Positions 26,651 through 35,371 of a stretch of DNA of 64,000 bases are shown here, in pieces. The position numbers and the translations under genes are program-made. The notes beneath the pieces are model-generated. The model did no database searches and was not told the DNA's origin. It was given only the letters and a program-made list of their open reading frames with translations. The first letter of the stretch is position 1. The number at the start of each line of letters is the position of its first letter. This stretch comes from CBDFLD01 sp965249005. GTDB taxonomy: Bacteria > Acidobacteriota > UBA6911. The DNA lies in assembly GCA_965249005.1 (NCBI GenBank), contig CBDFLD010000018.1:186001-250000 (forward strand). Reading direction: 5' to 3'.

Positions 26651-27115
26651 TCATACATACCTCCGGGTGATCCACTCTGCGACACAGCATGGCTTTTCCG
26701 AACCCTGGCACTCCACGACGACGTTCCAGGTCATCTGAAAACCGCCCTCGATCTCTTCGATCTTGCTGACCGTGAATCGGCCGCGAACCTTGCCGCCCGA
26801 TGGAACGGCGGCAGGAAACCGGACCCGATTGAGTCCATAGTTGATTCCCATTTTTGACGGGGCCTTGATGTGAATCGTGTCGAACATCATGGGAACGATC
26901 ATCGAGAGAGTCAGGAAACCATGCGCAATGGTGCTCCCGTAAGGCGACTCCTTCTTGGATCGATCGGGATCCACATGGATCCACTGATGATCCTGGGTCG
27001 CATCGGCAAACTGATCGATACGCGTTTGGGGCATGTCGATCCAGTCGGAAACGGCAATTTCCGTTCCCACCATCGCACTCAGTTGGTTCAGGTCCTCGAC
27101 TTCCGTCACAGACAT
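26651..27115 (-). CDS. MaoC-like dehydratase
   Basis: A 154-aa hot-dog-fold protein of the MaoC/(R)-hydratase type. DATQDHQWIHVDPDRSK and GSTIAHGFLTLSMI supply the hydratase-2 signature, with the Asp-His dyad around DHQWIH. The ATG at 27115 follows GAGGAGGATC, a good ribosome site. It is expected to hydrate enoyl-CoA or act on a related CoA-ester. It lies 62 bp from the aldehyde dehydrogenase and shares its orientation. Repeat copy C touches its stop codon, so the 3' UTR consists of repeat DNA. Confidence 0.9.
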   Translation of the reverse strand: MSVTEVEDLNQLSAMVGTEIAVSDWIDMPQTRIDQFADATQDHQWIHVDPDRSKKESPYGSTIAHGFLTLSMIVPMMFDTIHIKAPSKMGINYGLNRVRFPAAVPSGGKVRGRFTVSKIEEIEGGFQMTWNVVVECQGSEKPCCVAEWITRRYV

Positions 27116-27177
27116 AGATCCTCCTCGGTACCGCTGTTCGCAAATACGCCAATGTTTGATGTAGCCGGCAGGAATAC

Positions 27178-28620
27178 TCAGAGCTGGATGGATTTGATCT
27201 CCAGGAACTCTTCCAATCCGTACTTTCCCAGCTCGCGCCCGTTTCCAGATTGTTTGTAACCGCCAAACGGAGCCAAGGGATTGTAATTGCCACCGTTGAT
27301 ATCCACCTGGCCCGTTCGCAAACGCCTCGCCACCCGTTTGGCATGGTTTTCATCGTTGGACCACACCCCACCGCCCAATCCGTACATTGTTCCGTTGGCG
27401 ATTCGGATCGCGTCCTCCTCATCTTCGTAGGTCAAGATCGCCAAAACGGGACCAAAGATCTCCTCCTGAGCGATCGTCATATCAGGAGATACATCGGCAA
27501 AGACGGTCGGGCGCACGAAGAACCCTGCTCTTAAATCTTCCGGAGGCTCGACTCCGCCCGTCACCAGGGTAGCGCCCTCCTCGATCCCTGTTTGAATGTA
27601 ATTCCGGACTCGTTCGCGCTGCACCTCCGAGGCCAGCGGACCCAGCTTCGCCTTCCCTTCCTGCGGATCACCGAGGGAGAATGCTTCGGCCGTGGCCTTT
27701 GCGATTGCGATGACCTCGTCGCGCCGGCTCTTCGGAACCAGCATGCGGGTGTGGGCCGAGCAGGTCTGTCCAGAGTTGAAATAGCAGTTGCCGACGCCGC
27801 TCTTGATCGCCTTTTGAAAGTCTGCGTCTTCCAGAATGATGTTGGCTGATTTTCCACCAAGCTCCAACGCGACGCGCTTGACGGTCTGGGCTGCCAGCTC
27901 GCTCACCCGTTTGCCCGCCCGTGTCGAGCCGGTAAAGGAAATCATGTCCACCAGCGGGTGAGTGGCCAGAGCCTCTCCGGCCACCGGCCCGAGGCCGGAA
28001 ACCAGGTTGAAGACACCGGCGGGCAAACCCACGGAGTCAAGGATCTCGGCAAAGAGAAACGCTGTCAACGGGGCCACTTCACTCGGTTTGAGGACGACCG
28101 TGCACCCCGCAGCCAGAGCCGGGGCCACTTTATTGACGACCTGGTGCAGGGGAAAATTCCAGGGCGTGATGCAGCCGACAACGCCGACAGGTTCGTGTAC
28201 GATCCATGAGTTCTTGATCTGCTCCTCGAAAGAATAATCCCTGAGAAGTTTCGCGTAAGAGCCAGCCACGACGGGGGGCAGTCCCGCCTGAACCGCCGTG
28301 GCCAATGGCAAGGGCATTCCGACCTCAGCAGCAATGAGCCGGGCGATCTCCCCTTGACGAGCCGTCAATGCTTCGGAAATCTTGGTCAGGAAATCAGACC
28401 TTTCCTCCGCGGTGGTCGTAGACCAGGCTTCAAAGGCCTGTGCAGCGGCCTGGACGGCCCGGTCGATGTCCGCCTCGTTTCCGTTCGGTATCCGCCCCAT
28501 CACCTGCTCGGTGGTGGAGTTTATGACCTCGAGCATCCCCGTTCCTTCCGAATGGGTCCACTCGCCATTGATGTAGAGCTTGTCGTGAGTCTTTACCGCC
28601 AATGCGGGTGATGCTGCCAT
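27178..28620 (-). CDS. Aldehyde dehydrogenase family protein
   Basis: A 480-aa NAD(P)-dependent aldehyde dehydrogenase. PWNFPLHQVVNKVAPALAAG (cofactor site), FTGSTRAGKRV (glycine motif), LELGGKSANIILEDAD (general-base Glu) and FNSGQTCSAHTRML (catalytic Cys) are present, as are the EEIFGPVL and GYKQSGNGRELGKYGLEEF motifs. The substrate is unknown; the neighbours (MaoC, acyl-CoA dehydrogenases, thiolase) suggest oxidation of an aldehyde feeding acyl-CoA catabolism. The group II intron starts 125 bp upstream of its start codon and could affect its promoter. Confidence 0.93.
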   Translation of the reverse strand: MAASPALAVKTHDKLYINGEWTHSEGTGMLEVINSTTEQVMGRIPNGNEADIDRAVQAAAQAFEAWSTTTAEERSDFLTKISEALTARQGEIARLIAAEVGMPLPLATAVQAGLPPVVAGSYAKLLRDYSFEEQIKNSWIVHEPVGVVGCITPWNFPLHQVVNKVAPALAAGCTVVLKPSEVAPLTAFLFAEILDSVGLPAGVFNLVSGLGPVAGEALATHPLVDMISFTGSTRAGKRVSELAAQTVKRVALELGGKSANIILEDADFQKAIKSGVGNCYFNSGQTCSAHTRMLVPKSRRDEVIAIAKATAEAFSLGDPQEGKAKLGPLASEVQRERVRNYIQTGIEEGATLVTGGVEPPEDLRAGFFVRPTVFADVSPDMTIAQEEIFGPVLAILTYEDEEDAIRIANGTMYGLGGGVWSNDENHAKRVARRLRTGQVDINGGNYNPLAPFGGYKQSGNGRELGKYGLEEFLEIKSIQL

Positions 28621-28721
28621 CTTACCTCCTACAGTGCTGACAAAGAGCGCTTGGTGTTTCTGTTTTTGCTGCTGTACGGGAACAAACGCGGTCTATTTAT
28701 CCTCCCGCGTGGTCTATCTTT

Positions 28722-28742
28722 GCCGCTCACGGCGTGAGCGGC
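28722..28742. repeat. Hairpin abutting the intron 5' splice site (dispersed repeat)
   Basis: The arms GCCGCTCAC and GTGAGCGGC (9 bp, perfect) enclose GGC, followed by CTA and then the intron. CTTTGCCGCTCACGGC and GCGGCCTA around it recur, inverted, in the repeat at 56717-56780. GCGTGAGCGGCCTA recurs, inverted, at 47519-47593. It therefore belongs to a dispersed hairpin family and served as the insertion target of the group II intron. On the minus strand it lies between the acyl-CoA dehydrogenases and the aldehyde dehydrogenase and could act as a terminator. Confidence 0.7.
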
Positions 28743-28745
28743 CTA

Positions 28746-30618
28746 GTGCGCCTGCGAGCGTGTTTGGCTAGCGAGGTGAAAGTCCTCGTCAGGCATACAC
28801 ACTCCGGCCTGTAACTGAAAGTAACTGCGTCCTTGTGAAAGGGGGTGGAGAGCAACTGGAGGTGAACGAGCAGTCCGTAGTAAAGCGAACCCGTTTCGGC
28901 CGGGCTGACTGGCGAGCCTGCTAGGTAATGGCGAAGCCCGAAAGGCCTGTCGCGCTGAGGGGTTGTGTGCAAAAGCGACGGCAGGGGCAGTCAGGTGGTT
29001 GGGGACGGAATGCTCTGAAGGCCAAACACGTAAAGCAGGGAGACCTGAGCGACAGCCAAGACGGAGTTCATACTCGAAGGAGAGCCGAAGAGCCGGTAGC
29101 TCAGGAGTCAGAGCGTCCATAGTAGCGAAGAAGCGAGCTAACACTCGTGGAGCAAAGGGACGCAGGGAGGTGGATGCGGGATGACCGAACAGTCGGAACA
29201 ACAACCGGGCGCAGTGTTTAGAGGTCGGAAACGCCCTCGGACTCAACCCGACGGAGAAGTCCGCAGCCGATGGAGGTGGACGGAAGCGACGGTTTGGACG
29301 GACCGCATGTTGACGGCACTCGAGGCTGGAGTGCAAGGAGGGAAATGGGCCCGACTGATCGACAAGGTGTTTGCGGAAGCTAACCTGCTCTCGGCATACA
29401 TACAAGTGGCCGGGAACAGGGGAGCCGCTGGCGTGGATCACGTGACGATAGATGAGTTCTCGCAACACCGAGACAAGAACCTGGGACGCATCGCACAAGC
29501 CTTGCAGAAACGCACCTACGTGCCACACGCGGTCCGACGCGTGTGGATCCCAAAGCCGGGAGGTGAGGAAAAGCGACCACTCGGTATCCCGACGGTGCGC
29601 GACCGTGTAGTTCAAACCGCGCTTCGCAACGTGCTGGAACCGATCTTCGAGCGGGAGTTTGCCGAGCATAGCTACGGCTTTCGACCCGGACTCAGCTGCA
29701 AGGACGCGCTTCGACGTGTTGTTGAGCTGAGGAAGAGTGGCTACGGCTACGTTGTGGACGCGGATTTGAAAGGCTATTTCGATTCGATTCCGCATGATAA
29801 GTTGATGGCACGCGTGCGAGAGAAAGTCAGCGACGGCCGGGTGCTCCGACTGATTGAGCAGTTTCTTAAGCAAGGGATCATGGATGGTCTGAAGCAGTGG
29901 ACTCCAGAATCTGGTAGTCCGCAAGGCGCCGTGATCAGTCCCTTGCTTTCGAACGTTTACCTCAATCCGCTCGATCACCTGATGGCCAAGCGAGGCTTTC
30001 AAATGGTGCGCTACGCTGATGACTTTGTCATCTTGTGTCGTACGCGAGAAGAAGCAGAGGCGGCCTTGGCTCTGGTACAGGCGTGGACTTCGGAAGCTGG
30101 TCTGACGCTTCATCCGGAGAAGACGCGAATTGTGGATGCTGAGACGGAGGGATTTGACTTTCTGGGGTATCACTTTCGAGCCCAGTATCGCTGGCCACGG
30201 AAGAAGAGCCTGAAGAAACTCAGAACGACCATCCGGGCGAAAACAAAACGTGCCCATGGCCACAGTCTGGCATACATCATCGAGGATGTGAACGCGACGC
30301 TGCGAGGCTGGTTTGAGTACTTCAAGCAGAGTCACAGCAACACCTTTGAGCCCATAGATGGCTGGGTCCGGATGCGACTGCGATCGATACTGCGAAAGCG
30401 ATGCGGTCGGAAGGGACGTGGCCGCGGGCGAGATCATCAACGCTGGCGGAATTCCTACTTTGCTGAGCACGGGCTGTATTCCTTGGCGACTGCCCATGGC
30501 TTGGTCCGTCAATCCTCGTCGAGGTAAGACCACCAACTGGAGAGCCGTATGCGGGAGAACCGCACGTACGGTTCGGAGGGAGGGGGGATCGAACTCAATC
30601 GGGCCTCCCTACCCCTAT
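28746..30618 (+). mobile_element. Group II intron, bacterial class C-like, ~1.87 kb
   Basis: The 5' end GTGCG matches the GUGYG consensus. The 435-nt leader holds ribozyme domains I-III and the start of IV, and the maturase ORF sits in domain IV. Domain V is recognisable at 30542-30574: GAGCCGTATGCGG, GAGA loop, ACCGCACGTACGGTTC. Domain VI follows, and the intron ends near CCCCTAT at 30618. Insertion directly after a stem-loop plus CTA, the ORF type and the length fit class C introns, which target terminator-like hairpins. It is antisense to the flanking genes and lies just after the stop of the acyl-CoA dehydrogenase. Confidence 0.85.
29181..30527 (+). CDS. ltrA: Group II intron reverse transcriptase/maturase
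   Basis: A 448-aa intron-encoded protein. The RT domain spans residues ~60-330: AGVDHVTIDEF (RT0/1), VWIPKPGGEEKRPLGIPTVRDR (RT2), FRPGLSCKDAL (RT2a/3), SGSPQGAVISPLLSNVYLN (RT4), MVRYADDFVILC with YADD (RT5), LHPEKTRIVDA (RT6) and FDFLGYHF (RT7). The maturase (X) domain follows at LRGWFEYFKQSHS. There is no C-terminal HNH endonuclease domain, as in class C proteins. All catalytic Asp are intact, so it may be active. Confidence 0.95.
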   Translation: MTEQSEQQPGAVFRGRKRPRTQPDGEVRSRWRWTEATVWTDRMLTALEAGVQGGKWARLIDKVFAEANLLSAYIQVAGNRGAAGVDHVTIDEFSQHRDKNLGRIAQALQKRTYVPHAVRRVWIPKPGGEEKRPLGIPTVRDRVVQTALRNVLEPIFEREFAEHSYGFRPGLSCKDALRRVVELRKSGYGYVVDADLKGYFDSIPHDKLMARVREKVSDGRVLRLIEQFLKQGIMDGLKQWTPESGSPQGAVISPLLSNVYLNPLDHLMAKRGFQMVRYADDFVILCRTREEAEAALALVQAWTSEAGLTLHPEKTRIVDAETEGFDFLGYHFRAQYRWPRKKSLKKLRTTIRAKTKRAHGHSLAYIIEDVNATLRGWFEYFKQSHSNTFEPIDGWVRMRLRSILRKRCGRKGRGRGRDHQRWRNSYFAEHGLYSLATAHGLVRQSSSR

Positions 30619-30620
30619 CG

Positions 30621-31751
30621 CTAATTTCCGTTGTTGTCGAGGATCAAACCGGCCAGGACTTCACGATGGTAGTTGGCATCGCCAAACAAGAACTCCGCCG
30701 CCTTGGCCCTCCTGTAGTACAAATGCATATCGTGTTCCCAGGTAAACCCAATTCCGCCGTGTAGTTGAACGCCCAGGTTGCCCACTTCTCGAACGGCATC
30801 GGAGCAGTACGCCTTGGCAAGAGCGACGGCCCGGGATGCGGACGGGTCGTTCTCTGTCGTGGTCCAGGCGGCATAGTACACGGTCGAGCGCGCACTCTCG
30901 GTCATCACGAGCATGTCGGCACACTGGTGCTGCACGGCCTGATAGATGCCGATCGGCTTACCGAACTGTTGCCTTGTCTTGGCGTATTCCACCGTGGTCT
31001 CCAAGATCCATTGCATCACTCCGACCATCTCGGCGCAAAGGGCCACGGTCGCTACAGCCAGGGAGGCCACCAGGGATTGGCCAGGAGAAGTCCCCTGATC
31101 CAAGGCGCTCGCCTCCGGAACTTGCACCCCGTTGAAGTCCACCGTATACAGCTTGCGGGTAGCATCCATCCCGGGGGTAGGAGTAATGGTAATCCCCTTC
31201 TCCCCTCTCGGGCATGGGAGCAGCACGATCTGGTCTCCGCTCCGCGCGACGCAGATCAGGATATCCGCAGTGGCGGCATCACTCACGAGCTCCTTTTTCC
31301 CTTCCAACTGAAAGTGTCCGGAACTTCGCATCGCGTTCGTCCGTACGGCTGACGGATTCCAGTCTCCGCTGGACTCCAGCAGCGCTACCGTCGCTCTCAA
31401 TTCACCACCGGCAATGGGATCGAGGTACTTTTTCCGTTGCTCCGCATTGCCTGCCTGCTGGATCAAGGCCGCGGCCCAAAGAGTCGAAAGAAACGGCCCA
31501 GGAAGGCAGACCCGGCCCATCTCCTCCGCGACCGTCGACAGCTCCACCAGGCCGAGTCCAAGCCCGCCACAACTCTCCGGCAATGTCAGCCCCGTCCAGC
31601 CCTGATCGGCCAACGCCGTCCAGAGCTCCGCGTCGTATGCAGTCTCACTTGCCATCAGCGAGCGCAAACGCTCGGGTGGGCACTCCCGGCCAAAGAAGGT
31701 TCGCGCCGTTTCCTGTAATAGTTTTTGAGGTTTACTGAGATCAAAGTCCAT
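30621..31751 (-). CDS. Acyl-CoA dehydrogenase, divergent (beta-like) subunit
   Basis: A 376-aa acyl-CoA dehydrogenase. The N-terminal alpha domain, the beta-domain and the helix with YAKTRQQFGKPIGIYQAVQH are present. The C-terminus GGIGFTWEHDMHLYYRRAKA lacks the GTSEIQ-type FAD motif of its neighbour. Adjacent pairs of this kind form alpha2beta2 heterotetramers with a reduced number of active sites, as known for FadE pairs of actinobacterial steroid degradation. It lies 66 bp downstream of the second dehydrogenase. The intron ends two bases from its stop codon. Confidence 0.88.
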   Translation of the reverse strand: MDFDLSKPQKLLQETARTFFGRECPPERLRSLMASETAYDAELWTALADQGWTGLTLPESCGGLGLGLVELSTVAEEMGRVCLPGPFLSTLWAAALIQQAGNAEQRKKYLDPIAGGELRATVALLESSGDWNPSAVRTNAMRSSGHFQLEGKKELVSDAATADILICVARSGDQIVLLPCPRGEKGITITPTPGMDATRKLYTVDFNGVQVPEASALDQGTSPGQSLVASLAVATVALCAEMVGVMQWILETTVEYAKTRQQFGKPIGIYQAVQHQCADMLVMTESARSTVYYAAWTTTENDPSASRAVALAKAYCSDAVREVGNLGVQLHGGIGFTWEHDMHLYYRRAKAAEFLFGDANYHREVLAGLILDNNGN

Positions 31752-31817
31752 ATCGGTTTCCGTAGGGGTCGAAGGGTTATGAAAAAAAAGAATCGGGCAA
31801 TCGAATCCGTTTCGGTT

Positions 31818-32996
31818 CTAGTAGCTTTTGGGTAAGCCAAGCACGCGCTCGGCGATGATGTTCCGCTGAATCTCGCTCGTGCCAGCTTCGATCGTGTTCC
31901 CACGCGATCTCAGATATCCGTACACCCAGCGTCCGCCGTCGAAATCCGTCAGCTGGGCGTGGGGACCGAGCACCTCCATCGCGATCTGCTGCAATCTCTG
32001 ATTCATCTCGCTCCAGAGAAGCTTGAGAATCGAGCCTTCGGGGCCAGGAATGCTCTCTTTGGCCATCCGGCTAAGGGATCGATTGTTGTTGAGCAGAAAA
32101 ACCTGCAACTCCATATAGGACTGGGCCACTTTTTGCCGGACCAACGGGTCCTGGCTGAGAGGCTTTCCGGCGCGCTCGGTCCTACGGATACGCTCGATGA
32201 GCTCGTCCAGGTTGCGTTTGATACCGACGTAGATACCCGCCCCAAGATTGGCTCGCTCGTTCATGAGAGTCGCCACCGCCGTGCTCCAGCCCCGGTTGAC
32301 CTCCCCCAGCACCTGCGATACTGGCACGCGCACGTTGGAGAAGAAGACTTCATTGAACCCTTCATCGCCCGTGAGCTGACGCAAGGGACGCACCTCGACG
32401 CCGTCGCTGTGCATGTCTACCAGCAAGGCCGTGATCCCCTTGTGTTTCGCAACACCCGAATCGGTCCGGACCAGGAGAAGACACCAATCGGAAACGTGAG
32501 CCACGCTGGTCCAGATCTTCTGTCCGTTGATCACGAATTCGTCACCGTCGGGAACGGCCTTGGTTCCCAGAGCGGCCAAATCGCTTCCCGCATTGGGCTC
32601 GGAAAAGCCCTGACACCAGATCTCCTCCCCGGAAAGGATCTTTGGCAGAAATCGTTTCTTCTGTTCCTCGGTGCCCACCGCGATGACCGTGGGACCCACC
32701 AGGGAAAGACCCAACACATTGAGTAGCGCGGGCGCTTGCGACTGTCTCATCTCTTCTTCGAAAATCGATTGCTCGATGACGGTAGCCCCTCTGCCGCCAT
32801 ACTCCTTGGGCCACGATATTCCAGCCCAGCCACCTTTGTAGACCTTGTATTGCCACTGCTTCAGGAAGTCGAAGTAGTCTCCCTTGACGAGCTCGATGGT
32901 AGATCGACCGTGCCGCGGCGGCGGCACGTTGGCCTCCAACCATGATCGCAGTTCGTCTCGAAACGCCTTTTCACTCGCAGTCAGATTCAGATCCAT
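31818..32996 (-). CDS. Acyl-CoA dehydrogenase, FAD-binding (alpha-like) subunit
   Basis: A 392-aa acyl-CoA dehydrogenase. WCQGFSEPNAGSDLAAL and DEFVINGQKIWTSVAH are the FAD and substrate segments of the beta-domain, and GNTIEAGTSEIQRNIIAERVLGLP is the canonical C-terminal FAD-binding end. The start ATG 32996 follows AGGAGCC. Together with the divergent partner downstream it probably forms one heteromeric enzyme oxidising a bulky or branched acyl-CoA. Its leader abuts the left end of the truncated third IS110 copy, which replaced whatever promoter lay beyond ~33026. Confidence 0.9.
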   Translation of the reverse strand: MDLNLTASEKAFRDELRSWLEANVPPPRHGRSTIELVKGDYFDFLKQWQYKVYKGGWAGISWPKEYGGRGATVIEQSIFEEEMRQSQAPALLNVLGLSLVGPTVIAVGTEEQKKRFLPKILSGEEIWCQGFSEPNAGSDLAALGTKAVPDGDEFVINGQKIWTSVAHVSDWCLLLVRTDSGVAKHKGITALLVDMHSDGVEVRPLRQLTGDEGFNEVFFSNVRVPVSQVLGEVNRGWSTAVATLMNERANLGAGIYVGIKRNLDELIERIRRTERAGKPLSQDPLVRQKVAQSYMELQVFLLNNNRSLSRMAKESIPGPEGSILKLLWSEMNQRLQQIAMEVLGPHAQLTDFDGGRWVYGYLRSRGNTIEAGTSEIQRNIIAERVLGLPKSY

Positions 32997-33144
32997 ATGG
33001 CTCCTATCAGCTATCAGCTATCAGCGACCCACTAGCGCGGGGCGCTAGTTACTTGCAAAAGAAACTGGCCGCCAGAAGTTCATTGCGTGCCATCATGCTG
33101 GGATGAGGCTCGGCAGTTAAAACCGACAGAGCATTGGTGCTTCT

Positions 33145-33274
33145 ATGCCCGTCTTTCAGCGTGGTTCCGGTTCTTTGGCGGTCACTTGTTTGGTGGCGTG
33201 ATTCTCGTTCCTTGATGGACGGAAGCTCGACCCCGTTTGAGAGGTTTTTAAACCCTTCCGCAACCGGGCCGAGC
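33145..33274 (+). ncRNA. Candidate bridge RNA, IS110 copy 3
   Basis: Loop 1 (33145-33199) is closed by ATGCC/GGCGT. Its left strand contains CTTTCAGCG (33153-33161), equal to the target occupied by copies 1-2 across the AGC core; its right strand contains GGTCA, able to pair with TGACT in the right target using one G-T wobble. Loop 2 (33225-33274) is closed by GCTCG/CGAGC and CCCG/CGGG and topped by GGTTT/AAACC. Its left strand contains TTGAGAG (33237-33243), equal to the element's right end plus core. The right donor guide is not convincing. Folding was done by eye. Confidence 0.55.
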
Positions 33275-33301
33275 CCCCAACCGTTAAGGAGATTAAATTC
33301 T

Positions 33302-34439
33302 ATGCCAAGACATCGAAAATCACGATCCAAATCGAAACGAAATCCTTTTACCTTCCCTCCACTCAATCTCAATGTTGCAGGCATCGACGTTGGAAATGCC
33401 CAACACTATGTTGCCGTGCCACAAGACCGTGATTCTGAACCGGTCCGTCGATTCGAGTGCTTTACGGCTGATCTGCATCGGTTGGCCAAGTGGCTGAAAT
33501 CCTGCGATATCGACACAGTCGTCATGGAGTCCACCGGCAGTTATTGGATTCCTTTATATCAAGTCCTGGACGCTCGCGGCTTCACCGTCAAGTTGGTCAA
33601 CGCTCACGATGTCCAGAAGGTCCCCGGACGTAAGAGCGACGTGAAGGATTGTCAATGGCTGCAAAAGCTCGAGACTTTCGGACTGCTCAAGAATTCCTAT
33701 CGTCCTCCAAACGAGATCTGTGTGCTTCGAACCTACTGGCGTCAGCGAGATAATCTCGTCAAATCAGCCAGTACCTGTATTCAACACATGCAAAAAGCTC
33801 TGACAGAAATGAATATCCAACTCGCCAACGTCATCAGCGACATCAGTGGTGTCACGGGACTCGCAATCATTCGTGCTATCCTCGACGGCGAACGAGACCC
33901 TGACAAACTCGCTCAACTCAAACACCCCCGAATCCGATCGGGCCGAGATCTTATTGCCAAAAGTCTCCACGGCGACTGGCGCCAAGAATTGCTCTTTGTC
34001 CTCGGTCAGTCTCTGCAAATGTACGAGACCTACCAGAGTAAAATCGCTGACTGTGACAGAGCCATCCATGCCCATATCCAAACCTTCAACAACAAGGCTG
34101 ATACCCAAACTCATCCATTGCCGGGACGCAAGGGATCGAAACCTCGCGGAAACGCTCCCCAGTTTGACCTACGCTCCGAACTGTATCGCATTACCGGTGT
34201 CGATCTTACTTCCGTGGACGGCATCGATGTCATGACCGCTTCTACCGTCATCGCCGAAGTCGGAGTCGATATAAGCCCCTGGAAAACTGAGAAGCACTTC
34301 GCCGCCTGGTTGGCACTGGCACCCTGCAATGCCATCAGTGGCGGCAAGGTAATTAGACGAGGGACCAAGCAAGTCAAAAACCGCACCGCCCATGCCCTCC
34401 GGATGGCTGCCTCAACACTCCGGCACAGTAAAAGTGCCC
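33302..34439 (+). pseudogene. IS110-family recombinase, C-terminally truncated
   Basis: Starts at ATG 33302 after AAGGAG and matches the 456-aa recombinase for ~379 residues up to LRHSKSA. It then runs into foreign sequence and stays open by chance to 34840. The DEDD domain and the SGGKV segment remain, but the last ~77 residues are lost, so the protein is probably inactive. The intact copies could in principle mobilise only an element with both ends, and this one lacks the right end. Confidence 0.9.
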
Positions 34440-35152
34440 AGGGGATGGCCGACAAACCGCTCATAGATTTCACTAGCGTCTCGAGAGTGCTGATAAAAGT
34501 GCCGGACCGACTCGTCGATGCAAGGCTCGGAAACTTCGTCCGCCTGCAAGCCGGATTCTCGAAACGCTCGAAAATAGTCCTCGTGGAGATGCAGGTAGTT
34601 GCGGATATGGAGTTCCTCCCCGCTGCCGTTGTGGGGATGTCGAAAGGAGCGCTTCCAACCCAACAGGTGCGCGTACGGATGAAAGTCGGAGATGAGCAGC
34701 GAGCTTCCCAGCCGGGCAACGCGGGCCAGCTCCTTGACGGCAGGTTCGAGTTTTTCGAGGTGGCCCGTCATCAAGGAGCAGGTCACGATATCAAAGGTCT
34801 CGTCGGCGAAAGGGAGTGCAATTGCACCCCCAGCGACTAGTGTTACGGATGAACATGAACGCAACTGCGCCATGGCTGAACGCAGCATGTTGACGGAAAA
34901 ATCGACTCCGATCACGCAGCGGGCGTCCAGTTGTGCCAGCTGTTGACTCACCCGACCGGTGCCACATCCAACGTCGAGCACGCGCTTGCCGCTGACGTCT
35001 GGCAAGAGCTCCTTTAGGGCTTGGGTTTCCAAGCTCAAGACCGGATTTCTCTCGCTTGCATAGCAATTCGCCCAGCACTCGTAGCCCGTGTGTACATCGA
35101 CCTCGCGGCTAGGAGATCGGTTCTGGGTCCATAATCGTCGCCACAGACTCAT
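34412..35152 (-). CDS. Class I SAM-dependent methyltransferase, 3' end replaced by IS DNA
   Basis: A 246-aa methyltransferase of the Methyltransf_11 type. VLDVGCGTGRVSQQLAQLDA (motif I), VIGVDFSVNML, IALPFADETFDIVTCSL (post I/II) and ELARVARLGSSLLISDFHP (motif III) are clear. The last seven codons (TFTVPEC) after GHPLG are read from the end of truncated IS110 copy 3 at 34412-34439. The native C-terminus is therefore altered, though the catalytic fold is complete and the protein may still work. The substrate is unknown. The 219 bp upstream, before the divergent glycosyltransferase, shows no other gene. Confidence 0.85.
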   Translation of the reverse strand: MSLWRRLWTQNRSPSREVDVHTGYECWANCYASERNPVLSLETQALKELLPDVSGKRVLDVGCGTGRVSQQLAQLDARCVIGVDFSVNMLRSAMAQLRSCSSVTLVAGGAIALPFADETFDIVTCSLMTGHLEKLEPAVKELARVARLGSSLLISDFHPYAHLLGWKRSFRHPHNGSGEELHIRNYLHLHEDYFRAFRESGLQADEVSEPCIDESVRHFYQHSRDASEIYERFVGHPLGTFTVPEC

Positions 35153-35371
35153 AAGCTTTCAGCCCACGGGTTGCGAAGGGTGGCCAGCCGCCTGGCAATC
35201 GTGAACTCGATCCGAACATGTGATTGAAGCGAAACTCTATCTTGATTGGATACCTATACCAGAATCCAACCAACAATTCTCCATCACATTGGGTGCCGCG
35301 GCCAGCACGTGCGCTACTATGTAACCATCGAGGAGCGGACCATCCACGATTGACACTGGAATCGACAGAAG

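Larger units (their letters stand above)
33026..34439 (+). mobile_element. IS110-family element, copy 3, 3'-truncated
   Basis: Identical, as far as I could compare, to copies 1 and 2 over 1414 bp from GACCCACTAGC to the GTGCCC at 34439. The last 246 bp (end of the recombinase and right end) are missing. The left flank is three tandem GCTATCA-like units ending in the AGC core (33023-33025). The right boundary is not an IS end: the sequence passes directly into the 3' end of a methyltransferase gene. A later deletion or rearrangement therefore removed the right end and adjacent DNA. Confidence 0.88.

Noticed and set aside
33134..34840. A 568-aa open frame continuing from the third IS110 recombinase into the methyltransferase region
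   Set aside because: Sequence after 34439 is the antisense of a clear methyltransferase gene; the long frame is a product of truncation, not a fusion protein.
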